Of a DNA stretch of 64,000 bases, positions 34,316-44,068 are shown one piece after another; the first letter of the stretch is position 1, and each line of letters starts with the position of its first letter. The stretch is from positions 1,116,001-1,180,000 of the forward strand of contig OZ246007.1 in NCBI GenBank assembly GCA_965230515.1, given 5' to 3'. The stretch is from JAJFKB01 sp965230515 (GTDB lineage: Bacteria; Pseudomonadota; Gammaproteobacteria; Pseudomonadales; IMCC2047). Under the pieces are notes generated by a model. The model saw only the letters and a list, made by a program, of their open reading frames with translations, searched no databases and was not told the origin of the DNA. The position numbers were made by a program, and so were the translations under genes.

Positions 34316-35092
34316 TTATTCGGGCTGGATGTCCAGTTGACTGAAAAAAGCGTGCAGCGCTTCTGCTCCGCCATCTTCCCAGGCTTTAAGCGCGGCAGTA
34401 CCGATAATGGCAATATCGCCATGCGCAGCAATAAACTCGATATCCTCTTTGCTGCTGACACCAAAACCAACACCCAGAGGCAGGTCAGTATATCGCCGAC
34501 ACCGTGACAGGAATTGCGCCACCTCATCGGACATTTTCGTTTTACTACCCGTTACACCTTTTCGTGCCACCACATAGACCAGTCCGTGGGCAGCCTTTGC
34601 CAACTGCTCAAGACGCTGGTCCGTGTTGGTCGGCGTCATCAGGATAATGGGGAGTAATCCCGCTTCCAGTGACAGCTGATGCAGTTCACCCGCTTCTTCA
34701 ACAGGCAGATCCGGCAGAATGTAGCCGCTACCACCGGCTTCTTTGAGGCGATGAACAAAGCGCTCATGTCCCATTTTAAATACCGTATTGTAGTAACCCA
34801 TCATCAGCACCTTGAAATCAAAACGGTCGGTGACTCGTTTCATAAAATCAAAGCAATCGTCTACTCTGACCCCCTGTTCGATCGCCTGTTGATTGGCTTT
34901 GACGAACAACGGCCCGTCGGCGGAGGGCTCGGTAAAGGGGAACTGCAGCTCCACAAAATCCACACCGAACTGATCCATAATCTCAAGCTCTTTGAGATTA
35001 TCCTCAAAGGAGGGATAACCACAAACCACATGGGTCATAACCAGTGGTGATCGAACCTTTTTGCGTGCCTCTATAAACGCCTCAATCTCCAT
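34316..35092 (-). CDS. trpA: Tryptophan synthase alpha subunit
   Basis: 258 residues from the ATG at 35092, which overlaps the trpB stop by 11 bp; upstream in-frame ATGs lie inside trpB and are unlikely. TIM-barrel enzyme that splits indole-3-glycerol phosphate to indole. The catalytic Glu (FVELQFPFTEP) and Asp (SADGP) are present, as is the GVTG of loop 6. The motif is ELQFPFTEP rather than the common ELGVPFSDP, and other signature positions also differ from the enterobacterial type. No other trp gene is nearby. Confidence 0.9.
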   Translation of the reverse strand: MEIEAFIEARKKVRSPLVMTHVVCGYPSFEDNLKELEIMDQFGVDFVELQFPFTEPSADGPLFVKANQQAIEQGVRVDDCFDFMKRVTDRFDFKVLMMGYYNTVFKMGHERFVHRLKEAGGSGYILPDLPVEEAGELHQLSLEAGLLPIILMTPTNTDQRLEQLAKAAHGLVYVVARKGVTGSKTKMSDEVAQFLSRCRRYTDLPLGVGFGVSSKEDIEFIAAHGDIAIIGTAALKAWEDGGAEALHAFFSQLDIQPE

Positions 35093-36332
35093 ACTCAACC
35101 GCCTTATCACGAATAAAGGACTTCCAGTGATCATCATCCAGCGCATCTGCTACTGTAAAAATGTCCTTGTCACCACGACCCGACTGATTCACCAGTATGA
35201 TCTCATCTTTGGACATTTCCGGTGCTTCGGCAATTGCACGGGCAAACGCATGGGTGCTTTCCAGCGCCGGTATCACCCCTTCGGTTGCCATCACCAAACG
35301 CAGCGCCTCCCGAACCTCATCATCGGAGGCGGCGGCAAACCGGACCCTGCCCTGTTCCGCGAGATAGGGAAAGATCGGGCTAATACCAATGTAATCAAGG
35401 CCGGCGGCGACGGATTCGGTATCCAGCATATTGCCGTCGTCATCCTGCAGAAAGAAGGTCTTGTATCCCTGCGCGACACCGACCGAGGCATCGGGATAAG
35501 CCAGCCTTGCCGCATGATGACCGATACCGGTACCGGTGCCGCCCGCTTCACAGCCAATCAGTTCTACAGAGGTATCATCCAGAAAACCCTGAAAAATACC
35601 CATCGCATTGGAACCTCCGCCCACACAGGCGTACACACGATCGGGTAACCGCCCTGTCAGCTCTCGGATCTGGCGGTTGGCCTCCTTACCTATAATGGAC
35701 TGGAAATAACAGACAATCTCGGGGAAGGGGTGTGGCCCGCATGCCGTTCCCAATACATAGTGGGTGGTGTCCATATTCGCCACCCAGTCCCGCATACATT
35801 CATTGATGGCATCCTTTAATGTGCGCTGACCGTCCTTGACCGCAATCACTTCGGCACCCAGATTCTCCATCCAGAACACATTTGGACGTTGCCGCAGGAC
35901 ATCCACTTCACCCATATAGATTTTGCAATCAAAGCCGAATTTTGCCGCCATCGTTGCGGTTGCAAAGCCATGCTGTCCCGCGCCTGTTTCAGCAATCACC
36001 CGCGGTTTGCCTAGCCGTTTTGCCAGCAAGCCCTGACCCATAACATTATTAATCTTATGCGAACCGGTGTGGTTTAGATCTTCCCTTTTAACATAGATCT
36101 GCGCACCACCCAGTTTTTCTGACAGGTTGGCCAGATAGGTAACCGGTGTTGGCCGGCCCGAATACTGGTGCATTAACTGCTCAAACTCTGTCCAGAATCC
36201 GGGATCTTCCTTGCAGGCTTTAAAGCAGTCTTTCAACTCCTCAATGGTTGAGGTGAGTATCTCCGGGACGAAAGCTCCGCCGTATTGGCCATAGTAACCT
36301 TCGCGCCCTTTTTCAAAATCAAACAAATCCAT
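35082..36332 (-). CDS. trpB: Tryptophan synthase beta subunit (divergent type)
   Basis: 416 residues, PLP enzyme joining indole and serine. PLP Lys in NHTGSHKIN, catalytic Glu in AETGAGQHG, phosphate loop GGGSNA and the C-terminal SGRGDKD are intact, so it should be active. Differences from the usual proteobacterial protein include LQDDDGNMLDTESVAAGLDYIGISP in place of the common HSISAGLDYPGVGPEHA region, and CEAGGTGTGIGHHAARLA. The acidic DDDG stretch recalls the short TrpB of Chlamydia/Coxiella-type salvage loci. Upstream of trpA, with an 11-bp overlap. Confidence 0.92.
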   Translation of the reverse strand: MDLFDFEKGREGYYGQYGGAFVPEILTSTIEELKDCFKACKEDPGFWTEFEQLMHQYSGRPTPVTYLANLSEKLGGAQIYVKREDLNHTGSHKINNVMGQGLLAKRLGKPRVIAETGAGQHGFATATMAAKFGFDCKIYMGEVDVLRQRPNVFWMENLGAEVIAVKDGQRTLKDAINECMRDWVANMDTTHYVLGTACGPHPFPEIVCYFQSIIGKEANRQIRELTGRLPDRVYACVGGGSNAMGIFQGFLDDTSVELIGCEAGGTGTGIGHHAARLAYPDASVGVAQGYKTFFLQDDDGNMLDTESVAAGLDYIGISPIFPYLAEQGRVRFAAASDDEVREALRLVMATEGVIPALESTHAFARAIAEAPEMSKDEIILVNQSGRGDKDIFTVADALDDDHWKSFIRDKAVEYGD

Positions 36333-36512
36333 AGCGCGCCTTTCAGGATCATTGGGGAATCGATGTAAAGTGGAGGAATAGCTTAACGGAAAGGGTCAAA
36401 AATACAAGCGTATGCACAAGGAACTATTGGGGTGCCAGCCCTAACCAGAATCTGTCACAGAAAAGAAAAGTTGGACGCTCTGACCGCTTCAGCACCCGGT
36501 CTGACAATGGCG

Positions 36513-37865
36513 CTATGAGAGCGCCATCTGTATAAACACCACAATAATGGCAACCGGGCAGAAGTAACGAATATAGGAGGGCCAGATTTTCCAGAACAGG
36601 CTACTCTCGACTTCAGCATATCCCTGCTTGATCTCCTCCAGCATCTTGTTCCGGTGCCAGATCCAGCCCGCAAACACACAGAGCATCAGGCCCAACACCG
36701 GCTGGGAGAAACGCGTGGTTGCACGAATGGTCAAGCCAAACAGCACTTCAAAATTAAACGCGATAATCACGCTAATCAGGGCTATAACGACCCCAATACT
36801 CTGAGCAGCCCGCTTGCGATCCAGTTTGTGGTTCTCCACTGCATAAGCCACCGGCACTTCCAGCATGGAGATTGAAGAGGTTAGCGCGGCGATACTCATC
36901 AACACAAAAAAGGCAAAAGAGATGAAGATCCCGACCGTACCCATGGTGTCAAACAGCGCCGGCAACACCGTAAAAATAAGCGTATCTTCGGAGATGAGCC
37001 GCCCCGCCGCGTCAAAAATCTGCACTCCATTATGCTGAGCAACATACATAGCCGGGATAATCAGCAAACCCGCCATGACAGCGATACCAATATCGACCAG
37101 CGTAACCATTTTCCCAAGATAGGAGAGATTCTCCTTTTGGCTGATGTAGGAGCCGTAAACCAGCATGGTACCGACACCGAGGGAAAGCGAGAAAAAGGCC
37201 TGACCCAATGCACTAACAATCAACTTGATATCAACCGCGCGGCTAAAATCAGGCAACAGATAAGCCTTAACCCCCTCTGCTGCGCCATCCTGAAACAACA
37301 CGTAGAGAATCAACAGAAACAGCAACCCCAGCAGAGCCGGCATGAGTCGGGTTGACCATTTCTCGATACCATCCTTGACTCCACCGCTAATGATACTCAC
37401 GGTAACCACCATAAACAGCAATAGAAACAGAATGTTGCGGTACAAGCCAAATTCTGTCAGCCAACTGGCAAGACCCTGCATTCCCGCCAGTTCAGCCAAT
37501 GGGGCCAGAAAATAGGCCAGCATCCAGCCTGCAACAAGCGCATAAAAACTCAGTATCAGGCTGGCGGTGATAATACCCAAAAAACCGGTGATAGAACCCG
37601 CCAGATAGGAAGCTTTGCTGTTTGAAATAAGGCGCAAAGCGTTAACGGCGTTCGATTTGGCATGACGCCCGATAATGAGTTCTGCCATTAAAGCGGGATA
37701 GGCCAGGGCGAAGGCCAGGATCAGGTACACCAACAGAAAGGCTGCACCGCCGTTGCTGGCGGCCTGGGTCGGAAAACCCCAGATATTGCCGAGGCCAACC
37801 GCTGAACCCGAAGCGGCCAGTATAAAACCGAATTTGGAGCTGAATTCACCTCTGACTGCTGCCAT
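36513..37865 (-). CDS. Sodium-dependent transporter, NSS family (TnaT-like)
   Basis: 450 residues, 11-12 membrane helices, of the neurotransmitter:sodium symporter family. TM1 carries the sodium-site signature AASGSAVGLGNIWGFPTQAASNGG, and TM6 the FFSLSLGVGTMLVYGSY unwound segment. Bacterial members take up amino acids; TnaT, a tryptophan transporter, is the closest type by context. It lies directly upstream of trpBA on the same strand (180 bp) and divergent from an Lrp-type regulator. A hairpin overlaps its stop (36507-36527). Substrate is inferred, not shown. Confidence 0.88.
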   Translation of the reverse strand: MAAVRGEFSSKFGFILAASGSAVGLGNIWGFPTQAASNGGAAFLLVYLILAFALAYPALMAELIIGRHAKSNAVNALRLISNSKASYLAGSITGFLGIITASLILSFYALVAGWMLAYFLAPLAELAGMQGLASWLTEFGLYRNILFLLLFMVVTVSIISGGVKDGIEKWSTRLMPALLGLLFLLILYVLFQDGAAEGVKAYLLPDFSRAVDIKLIVSALGQAFFSLSLGVGTMLVYGSYISQKENLSYLGKMVTLVDIGIAVMAGLLIIPAMYVAQHNGVQIFDAAGRLISEDTLIFTVLPALFDTMGTVGIFISFAFFVLMSIAALTSSISMLEVPVAYAVENHKLDRKRAAQSIGVVIALISVIIAFNFEVLFGLTIRATTRFSQPVLGLMLCVFAGWIWHRNKMLEEIKQGYAEVESSLFWKIWPSYIRYFCPVAIIVVFIQMALS

Positions 37866-38152
37866 TGTTATTATTCTCCCGGTTGTCTAGCAGGAATGGT
37901 GGCACGCCTGCGAAAATCAATAATAGCTGGCCACCCCTTCACAACGCAACAGCTCCCTTTTATAAAATCAACAGGCGCATGGTGAATTGACCCTGAAATA
38001 GCGGGCGCTATATTATCATTTCGAGCAAGCAAAAACTTTTCAATATTTCCAATTTACCCCCTATTCCGCTAAAATTATTCTCAAATATCGGGTATTTAAA
38101 GAAAACTTTTACGCCTGATGATCGTTTTGCGAGAGCAGCAGGAGAAAACCCC

Positions 38153-38656
38153 ATGAAATTTGACAGGTACGAATGGCGAATTATGCAAGCGCTCCAGGAG
38201 AACGGTCGCCTGACTAATCAGGAACTCTCGGACCGGGTTGGATTGTCCTCTACTCCCTGCTGGCGAAGACTAAACGACCTGAATCAAAGTGGTGTTATTC
38301 AGCGTTGTGTCGCTTTGCTGGACCCGCAACTGGTTGGCATAAGAGAAACCGCTTTTGCGCATGTGACGATCGACCAGCGCAACGAAGGTGGATTGGCCGA
38401 GTTCGAAGATGCCGTCAAGAAATGTCCGGAAGTTCTAGAATGCTATGCCAGCATGGGAGACGCAGATTACCTGTTAAAGGTAGTGGTTCCCGACGTATCC
38501 TCTTACGACCACTTTCTGAATCATTTTCTTTTCAAACTGCCCGGTGTTGTTCAAGTACGGTCCAATCTGGCATTAAGAACTATCAAGAAGGAAACCGCAC
38601 TACCGCTGGAAACCTTTAACCAAGCCTGTCCGGAACTAAACAACCAGCAAAGCTGA
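38153..38656 (+). CDS. Lrp/AsnC family transcriptional regulator
   Basis: 167 residues: an N-terminal helix-turn-helix (RIMQALQENGRLTNQELSDRVGLSSTPCWRRLNDL, about 8-43) and a C-terminal ligand-sensing RAM domain (ECYASMGDADYLLKVVVPDVSSYDHFL). These proteins sense amino acids. Divergent from the NSS transporter across 287 AT-rich bp, so control of the transporter and possibly trpBA is the natural guess. A good GGAG site precedes the ATG. The Trp-Arg pair after CW in the recognition helix is normal for the Lrp-AsnC group. Confidence 0.92.
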   Translation: MKFDRYEWRIMQALQENGRLTNQELSDRVGLSSTPCWRRLNDLNQSGVIQRCVALLDPQLVGIRETAFAHVTIDQRNEGGLAEFEDAVKKCPEVLECYASMGDADYLLKVVVPDVSSYDHFLNHFLFKLPGVVQVRSNLALRTIKKETALPLETFNQACPELNNQQS

Positions 38657-38971
38657 ATCCATTCCAACTACCCCCAAGAACTTTAAACTGCCCCTTTAAC
38701 CGCTCATTAGATAGGAATATACTACGGTTTTAGTGATCCAGATCACTAGAACGCATTTGCAAAAGTAAATCTTTTCTTAAATAACCACCGATAAGAGATT
38801 ATTTTTCTCTTTTAAAACCGATTCAAGGAGGAATAAAGAATAATAAATTCTTATTAACGAGTATCATTTTAAACGTTTAATCACTGGATTTTCCTACCGG
38901 GTATATAACTGGTACATAAATAGAACCAAAACCTATAAAAAACAAACTGTTTTACATAGAGAGGACGAACA
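38657..38971. other. 315-bp intergenic region upstream of the TonB-dependent receptor
   Basis: No gene seen. It holds the CRP-like site at 38731-38748 and an AT-rich stretch (38760-38900) with A/T tracts, probably the promoter region. No Fur box stands out. A GAGAGGACG ribosome site precedes the ATG at 38972. Confidence 0.6.
38731..38748. promoter_or_regulatory. CRP/Vfr-like operator
   Basis: TAGTGATCCAGATCACTA, a perfect 8-bp inverted repeat around CA. It fits the CRP pattern TGTGA-N6-TCACA except for the outer base of each half-site. It is placed 224 bp before the receptor start. Confidence 0.55.
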
Positions 38972-41554
38972 ATGAATAGGAAACATACCAAACAGAAGCT
39001 TCTGCGCTACTCAATCGCAGCAATCTCTGGAACACTGGTTGGCGGAATGATGTCAGCTCCCAGCTTTGCAGCTTCGGAACCAACCATTGAGGAAGTGATC
39101 GTCACCGGTACCCGTAAAGAGGGTATCTCACCCACCGAAACACTGTCTCCTGTAGACGTGATTGGTGGCAGCAGCATTACCAACCAGGCGGCCTTTGATA
39201 TGACCGACTCACTGAGTAAGCTGACGCCGTCCCTGAACACCCAGCGTTTCCCGATTGCGGACGGTACCGCGTTTATTCGTCCCGTCACGCTGCGCAACCT
39301 GTCGCCTGACCATACACTGGTGCTGGTTAACGGAACCCGCAGACACCGTTCCGCGCTGGTCAACCTGCAGCTCGCACCGCTGGGTACCATTAACCAGGGT
39401 TCTCAGGGTGTAGACTTCTCAACCATTCCATCTGCAGCGGTCAAGCGTATCGAGGTGCTGCGTGACGGTGCATCCGCACAGTACGGTTCAGATGCTATTG
39501 CCGGTGTCGTTAACGTGATTCTCAACGATGCCAGCGAGGGCGGCTCCATCTCTGCCCAGTATGGTGAGTATTCTGAAGGCGATGGCGAGCGTTTTACCAT
39601 CAGCGGCAACGCCGGACTGCCTTTGGGTGAGGATGGCTTTCTTAACCTGACGCTCGAGCATTCCACTTCAGATATCACCGACCGTGGAAATCCCCGACCG
39701 GACGCAGCGGCAGTGGCTGCTATCGTGGGCGCTGAAAATGTGGCATACAATGGATTTGGACAACGCTGGGGTGATCCCGATATTGAAGCGACCAAGTTTT
39801 TTGCCAACTTTGGTATCGACCTGACCGATGACATCGAGCTGTATGGTAACGGCAGCTATATGGATAACGAAACGGTTTCAGGGTTTTTCTATCGCGGACC
39901 GGTTCTCGACCCCATTCATATGACCGCAGCGCGCTCAACATTGCAGACCGACACCGATGGTGATTTTCTGCCAGACCCAGCGCCTGCGAGCCTGGTCAAC
40001 CAGATCATTGCGGACGGCCTGAGCCCGGATGATTATTTGATGCCGGATGCTGGCAGTGCCAGCGGTTATGTGCTGAGAAACCCGATTTATACCGAGTTCC
40101 CCGGTGGCTACAGTCCGCTGTTTGGCGCTGATATTACCGATTATGCCATCGTGCTGGGTATTCGCGGTGAAAACGACAACGGCTTTAGCTGGGATATTCG
40201 TGGACGCATAGCCGAAAACGAAGTCGAATATGTGCTTTCTCAATCAATCAACCCCAGTCTGGGCCGACTCTCTCCCACTACGTTCAACCCGGGTACTCTG
40301 ACCCAGGAGGAGAGCAGCGTTAACGCCGATTTCGTCAAATCCTTTGATAGTTCACCGCTAAACATCGGCTTTGGTTTCGAGTGGCGAAATGAAACCTATG
40401 TCATTGATACCGGCGATGTGGCCTCGACGGCCGTTGGCCCGACTGCAGCGCAGTTTGGTGTAGGTTCGGACGGCTTCCAGGGCTTCGCTCCGGAATCTGC
40501 GGGTGAATTTGAAAGCGACAGCTATGCGGCCTATATCGATATCGAGACCGATATTACCGAGAAGTTCTCTGCAGCATTTGCGATGCGTTTTGAAGATTAC
40601 GAAGAATCAGACTCTACACTCGACTGGAAAATTTCCGGTCGTTACGACTTCACTGATACCTTCGCGATTCGTGGTACTGTGAACACCGGTTTCCGAGCAC
40701 CGACACCCGGACAGGTACACACGCTGAACGTGACCACGACATCCGATGTGAACGGCAACCTGATTCCCAGTGGCACCTATCCGGTTGACAGCATCATCGC
40801 CCAAACTCTTGGTGCGACCGATCTGGAAACAGAGGAATCCACCAGTTTCACTCTGGGTCTGATCTTCCAGCCGTTTGACAACACCAGCGTCACACTGGAC
40901 TACTACGATATCACCGTTGAAGATCGTATCGGTCTGCTGGCCAAAACAGTCAGTGCCGCAGATGTCGCTGCATTAACCACCGCAGGGGTCGCTAACGCCA
41001 ACCTGCTACTGGGTAGTAACGCCAACTATTTCACCAATGGTTTCGACTCCGATATCAGCGGTGTTGATCTGGCGATCAGCAGTGACTTTGAAGTTGGTGC
41101 CGGCAATCTGAATATGGATCTTCGTCACAGCTACAACAAGCAGGAAGTGGACGATATCAAGGCGGGTACCATTAATGCCAGCAGAGCCTACGACCTGGAA
41201 AACCAGGTACCCAATCACAGCACTGTGTTGACCTTCACCTACACCACCGATATGTTCGATGCCCTGGTGCGGTTTAACCGATACGGCGACTGGGATACCA
41301 CAGGCGGCCTGTTCGGACCACCTGATGCTTCTGACGCAACCTCGTACGATGGTGCTACTCTGGTAGATATCGAAGCTACTGTCAGACTGAATGATACCTT
41401 CACAATTGCTGTGGGCGGTGAAAATGTGTTTGATGAAATGCCAGACGACGAGGAAAATGGCGTACTTCAGTTCCTGGGTGTAGAAGATTCAGTAACTTCT
41501 CCATGGGGCTTTAACGGTGCCTTCTGGTACATCCGAGCTAAAGCTCAGTTCTAA
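38972..41554 (+). CDS. TonB-dependent outer-membrane receptor
   Basis: 860 residues. Signal peptide (to about residue 34, SFAAS), a TonB-box-like EEVIVTGTR, then a plug domain (about 45-180, with GTRRHRSALVNLQ and VKRIEVLRDGASAQYGSDAIAGVVNVI), and a 22-strand barrel ending WYIRAKAQF with a terminal Phe. Substrate not determined. Unlike the porin at 33 kb, no Fur box is seen upstream; the only clear operator is CRP-like, which favours a carbon or organic substrate over a ferric siderophore. It stands alone, facing the antiporter gene. Confidence 0.92.
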   Translation: MNRKHTKQKLLRYSIAAISGTLVGGMMSAPSFAASEPTIEEVIVTGTRKEGISPTETLSPVDVIGGSSITNQAAFDMTDSLSKLTPSLNTQRFPIADGTAFIRPVTLRNLSPDHTLVLVNGTRRHRSALVNLQLAPLGTINQGSQGVDFSTIPSAAVKRIEVLRDGASAQYGSDAIAGVVNVILNDASEGGSISAQYGEYSEGDGERFTISGNAGLPLGEDGFLNLTLEHSTSDITDRGNPRPDAAAVAAIVGAENVAYNGFGQRWGDPDIEATKFFANFGIDLTDDIELYGNGSYMDNETVSGFFYRGPVLDPIHMTAARSTLQTDTDGDFLPDPAPASLVNQIIADGLSPDDYLMPDAGSASGYVLRNPIYTEFPGGYSPLFGADITDYAIVLGIRGENDNGFSWDIRGRIAENEVEYVLSQSINPSLGRLSPTTFNPGTLTQEESSVNADFVKSFDSSPLNIGFGFEWRNETYVIDTGDVASTAVGPTAAQFGVGSDGFQGFAPESAGEFESDSYAAYIDIETDITEKFSAAFAMRFEDYEESDSTLDWKISGRYDFTDTFAIRGTVNTGFRAPTPGQVHTLNVTTTSDVNGNLIPSGTYPVDSIIAQTLGATDLETEESTSFTLGLIFQPFDNTSVTLDYYDITVEDRIGLLAKTVSAADVAALTTAGVANANLLLGSNANYFTNGFDSDISGVDLAISSDFEVGAGNLNMDLRHSYNKQEVDDIKAGTINASRAYDLENQVPNHSTVLTFTYTTDMFDALVRFNRYGDWDTTGGLFGPPDASDATSYDGATLVDIEATVRLNDTFTIAVGGENVFDEMPDDEENGVLQFLGVEDSVTSPWGFNGAFWYIRAKAQF

Positions 41555-41575
41555 TTAAAAGACCCTCTCTGGATT

Positions 41576-41597
41576 GCGCCCCGATAACAAGGGGCGC
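41576..41597. terminator. Hairpin between convergent genes
   Basis: GCGCCCC pairs with GGGGCGC around an 8-base loop, 22 bp after the receptor stop. The nearest T-rich stretch is 8 bases beyond, so it is a fair but not ideal terminator for the receptor gene. Confidence 0.5.
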
Positions 41598-41671
41598 CGT
41601 CCATTCTTTTGCCCGCCCTTCTTTCTTTCGATAGTAATGCCTGCGCTCAAATTCAGGCCAATGCAAAGTTG

Positions 41672-42844
41672 TTACTGATTATCCCGCCCGGCTCGATACA
41701 ACGCATATTTTGTCGCCACCGGTCCGATTAGTTCGAACACCACCGTCGTCCCCACGACCACCGTCAAGATAAAACGACCATGGTCCGGGAAACGTTCAGC
41801 GGCAATTAATGCCATACCCATTGCTACACCGGCCTGGGGTGACAGTGCCAAACCGGTCCAGTACCGGATGGGCCTCGGTGCACGCACCAGTGCCGCTCCG
41901 GTATAACATCCCAGCAGCTTACCGATAATGCGACAGAGAATATAAACCAACCCAACGCCACCGATCTGCCACAACTCTTCAATATGCAGACTTGCGCCGG
42001 CCAATACAAAAAACAGAACAAGAAAGGGTCTTTCAATATTCTCGATCGCATGAAAAGGCTGCTCATGATGCCTGGCCAGGTTTGCCACTGCTCCTCCCAT
42101 GACCAGTGCCGACAGCAAGAAGGAAACCTCCAGAATCTCCGCCAATCCACCACAGATGAACACTAAAGCCAGAGCCTCCAGCAATGTCGGGGAACCCGGC
42201 CTGATCCGGCCTGTCAGGAATGCCATGGGCACACCGATTGAAAGACCTAACAACAGACTGCCACCCACCTCCCAAAATCCAGCTGCCAGGGCACCATTAT
42301 CTGATGTCATACCCATCGCCAGCTGGACGACAGTTAATGCAAAGCTAAACAGAATCAGTCCCCAGACATCGTCAACCGCAACAACACCCTCCAAGGTATC
42401 AACAAACTTTCCACGCGCGCCGACCTCTGAAATCACATCAATGGTCGCGGCCGGAGCCGATGCCGCTGCGATCGATCCCAGTAATACCGCAATTCCCACC
42501 GGCACACCACAAGCGATCATGCCCAGGGAAACCAATATACAAGTGAGTAGCACCTCACTTATTGATATTGAAAAAACATAGTGTCCATTTCTTCTCAACC
42601 GACGCAATGACAAACGTTCCCCGAGCAGAAAACCTACCATCAACAGTGCCATATCCGTCGCCAGGGGCAGCCACTGATAACTGACAGCAGGCAGCAGATC
42701 CGCCGCAGCCGGGCCGATTAAAATGCCGAATATTAGCAACAGGGTAACTCGCGGTAATCGGGTTCGACGACCCAACTCGTCAGTCGCGAAACCTAACAGC
42801 AGGATAGCTCCAATGGTTAACAATATAGTACCTGTCGATTGCAT
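41672..42844 (-). CDS. Cation/proton antiporter, CPA family
   Basis: 390 residues, about 12 membrane helices, of the NhaP/KefB-like (Na+/H+ or K+/H+ exchanger) domain. The ion-binding Asp pair is in EGVVAVDDVWGLILFS, with LGSIAAASAPAAT and ALSPQAGVAMGMALI as the other family core segments. No C-terminal TrkA domain is present. Two acidic residues at the core motif suggest an electrogenic exchanger. Ion specificity cannot be told. It is convergent with the receptor and divergent from the ATP-grasp gene. Confidence 0.87.
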   Translation of the reverse strand: MQSTGTILLTIGAILLLGFATDELGRRTRLPRVTLLLIFGILIGPAAADLLPAVSYQWLPLATDMALLMVGFLLGERLSLRRLRRNGHYVFSISISEVLLTCILVSLGMIACGVPVGIAVLLGSIAAASAPAATIDVISEVGARGKFVDTLEGVVAVDDVWGLILFSFALTVVQLAMGMTSDNGALAAGFWEVGGSLLLGLSIGVPMAFLTGRIRPGSPTLLEALALVFICGGLAEILEVSFLLSALVMGGAVANLARHHEQPFHAIENIERPFLVLFFVLAGASLHIEELWQIGGVGLVYILCRIIGKLLGCYTGAALVRAPRPIRYWTGLALSPQAGVAMGMALIAAERFPDHGRFILTVVVGTTVVFELIGPVATKYALYRAGRDNQ

Positions 42845-43006
42845 TATCGCGATTTGCCTTTCTGCTGTTTATAATGAACAGATTGTGCCACAGGGTTGTC
42901 ACAGAATAACAACTCCAAACGGAGAACCCTCTGCTGTTGCTTTATTATCTTTTACCCTGACAAGCCGAGCGTATCAGAATAAACGATTAGAAAGGACAGA
43001 TACACT

Positions 43007-44068
43007 TTGATCAAAAAGTACGAGTTTTGGCACCCCAGGGTCTTTGAAACCCCCTATTATCTCTATCTTTCCCTGCAATGCCTCTTCAACGGTATCGGTA
43101 TACGCAGTTTGGCAAAAGCCAATTACGCACTGGATCACGGCGAAATAGGGATCGGCTCAAAACTCGACACCCAGATGGCATTTGATCAGTTGCTCTTTTT
43201 ACCCACAACCCTGATACCCGAAGGGCTCTCTCTTGAGGGTAAAAAACAGAAACTACGAGCTTTTGTTAAGTCCCACCAATACCCGATCATACTTAAATCG
43301 AACGTGGGCTGCGTCGGTAAGGGGATCTGCAAACTGAGCTGTGATGAAGATATCGACGCCAAGCTTCCACTGCTGGTTGGTGACTATATTGCGCAGGAAT
43401 TTACTCCATTGAAAGAGGAATACGGGGTATTTTATATACGTGACAAAAACATACCAAAAATAACGGGCATTAACAAAAAGCACTTTCCTGAAATCACCGG
43501 AAACGGAAAAGACCGTCTGATTGACCTCGCAACGTCGCATCCCCGCTACAGTGATCACTGGCAGAGCTTCCTGCAATACTTCGATCATCGAACAATTCCC
43601 GCTAAAGGGGAGCGTATCCAACTCTCTTTTATCGGCTCTCACACTATGGGCTGCAAATTCACAGACCAAAGTGAGTTAATCACACCAGAGTTGGAAAAAG
43701 AGGTGTTCAGCATATTTGAAACCCAGCCCGGCTTTAATTTTGGCAGACTCGACATTAAAACAGCCGGCGCTGAAGCACTAACATCGGGAGAGTTTGTGGT
43801 TATCGAAGTGAATGGCGTGGCTTCACTGCCAACACACATGTTCGATCCCAAGTACAACCTCACCCAGGCCTATCGAATTTTTTTTGAACATGCCCGGCAT
43901 TTAGCCAGCATTGCCAAAGAAAATAAGGATCAAGAGATGAAGCTGTTGCCTGCATGGCAGATTATTCAACGTGCACGAACCAACCAGCAGTTGCTCAACA
44001 AAGCACACCAGCAACTGATGCCAGGTGCTATTGACCCAGAGCCATCAGCAGACACCCAAAAAAGCTAA
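43007..44068 (+). CDS. ATP-grasp domain protein of unknown function
   Basis: 353 residues from a TTG at 43007 with AAGGA nine bases upstream. The ATP-grasp fold is indicated by PIILKSNVGCVGKGICKL (nucleotide-binding lysine and Gly-rich loop), DYIAQEFTPLKEEYGVFYIRD, and the metal-binding FNFGRLDIKTAG...GEFVVIEVNGVASLPTHMFDP at about 240-285. That ending (Asp...Glu-x-Asn-Gly) is like D-alanine-D-alanine ligase relatives. Cytoplasmic carboxylate-amine ligase activity is likely; substrates are unknown. Its last 24 bp overlap the end of gltD, convergent. Confidence 0.75.
   Translation: MIKKYEFWHPRVFETPYYLYLSLQCLFNGIGIRSLAKANYALDHGEIGIGSKLDTQMAFDQLLFLPTTLIPEGLSLEGKKQKLRAFVKSHQYPIILKSNVGCVGKGICKLSCDEDIDAKLPLLVGDYIAQEFTPLKEEYGVFYIRDKNIPKITGINKKHFPEITGNGKDRLIDLATSHPRYSDHWQSFLQYFDHRTIPAKGERIQLSFIGSHTMGCKFTDQSELITPELEKEVFSIFETQPGFNFGRLDIKTAGAEALTSGEFVVIEVNGVASLPTHMFDPKYNLTQAYRIFFEHARHLASIAKENKDQEMKLLPAWQIIQRARTNQQLLNKAHQQLMPGAIDPEPSADTQKS

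Noticed and set aside
36507..36527. Hairpin over the stop codon of the NSS transporter as a terminator
   Set aside because: The 8-bp stem is real, but no U tract follows on the minus strand, so it was kept only as a remark.
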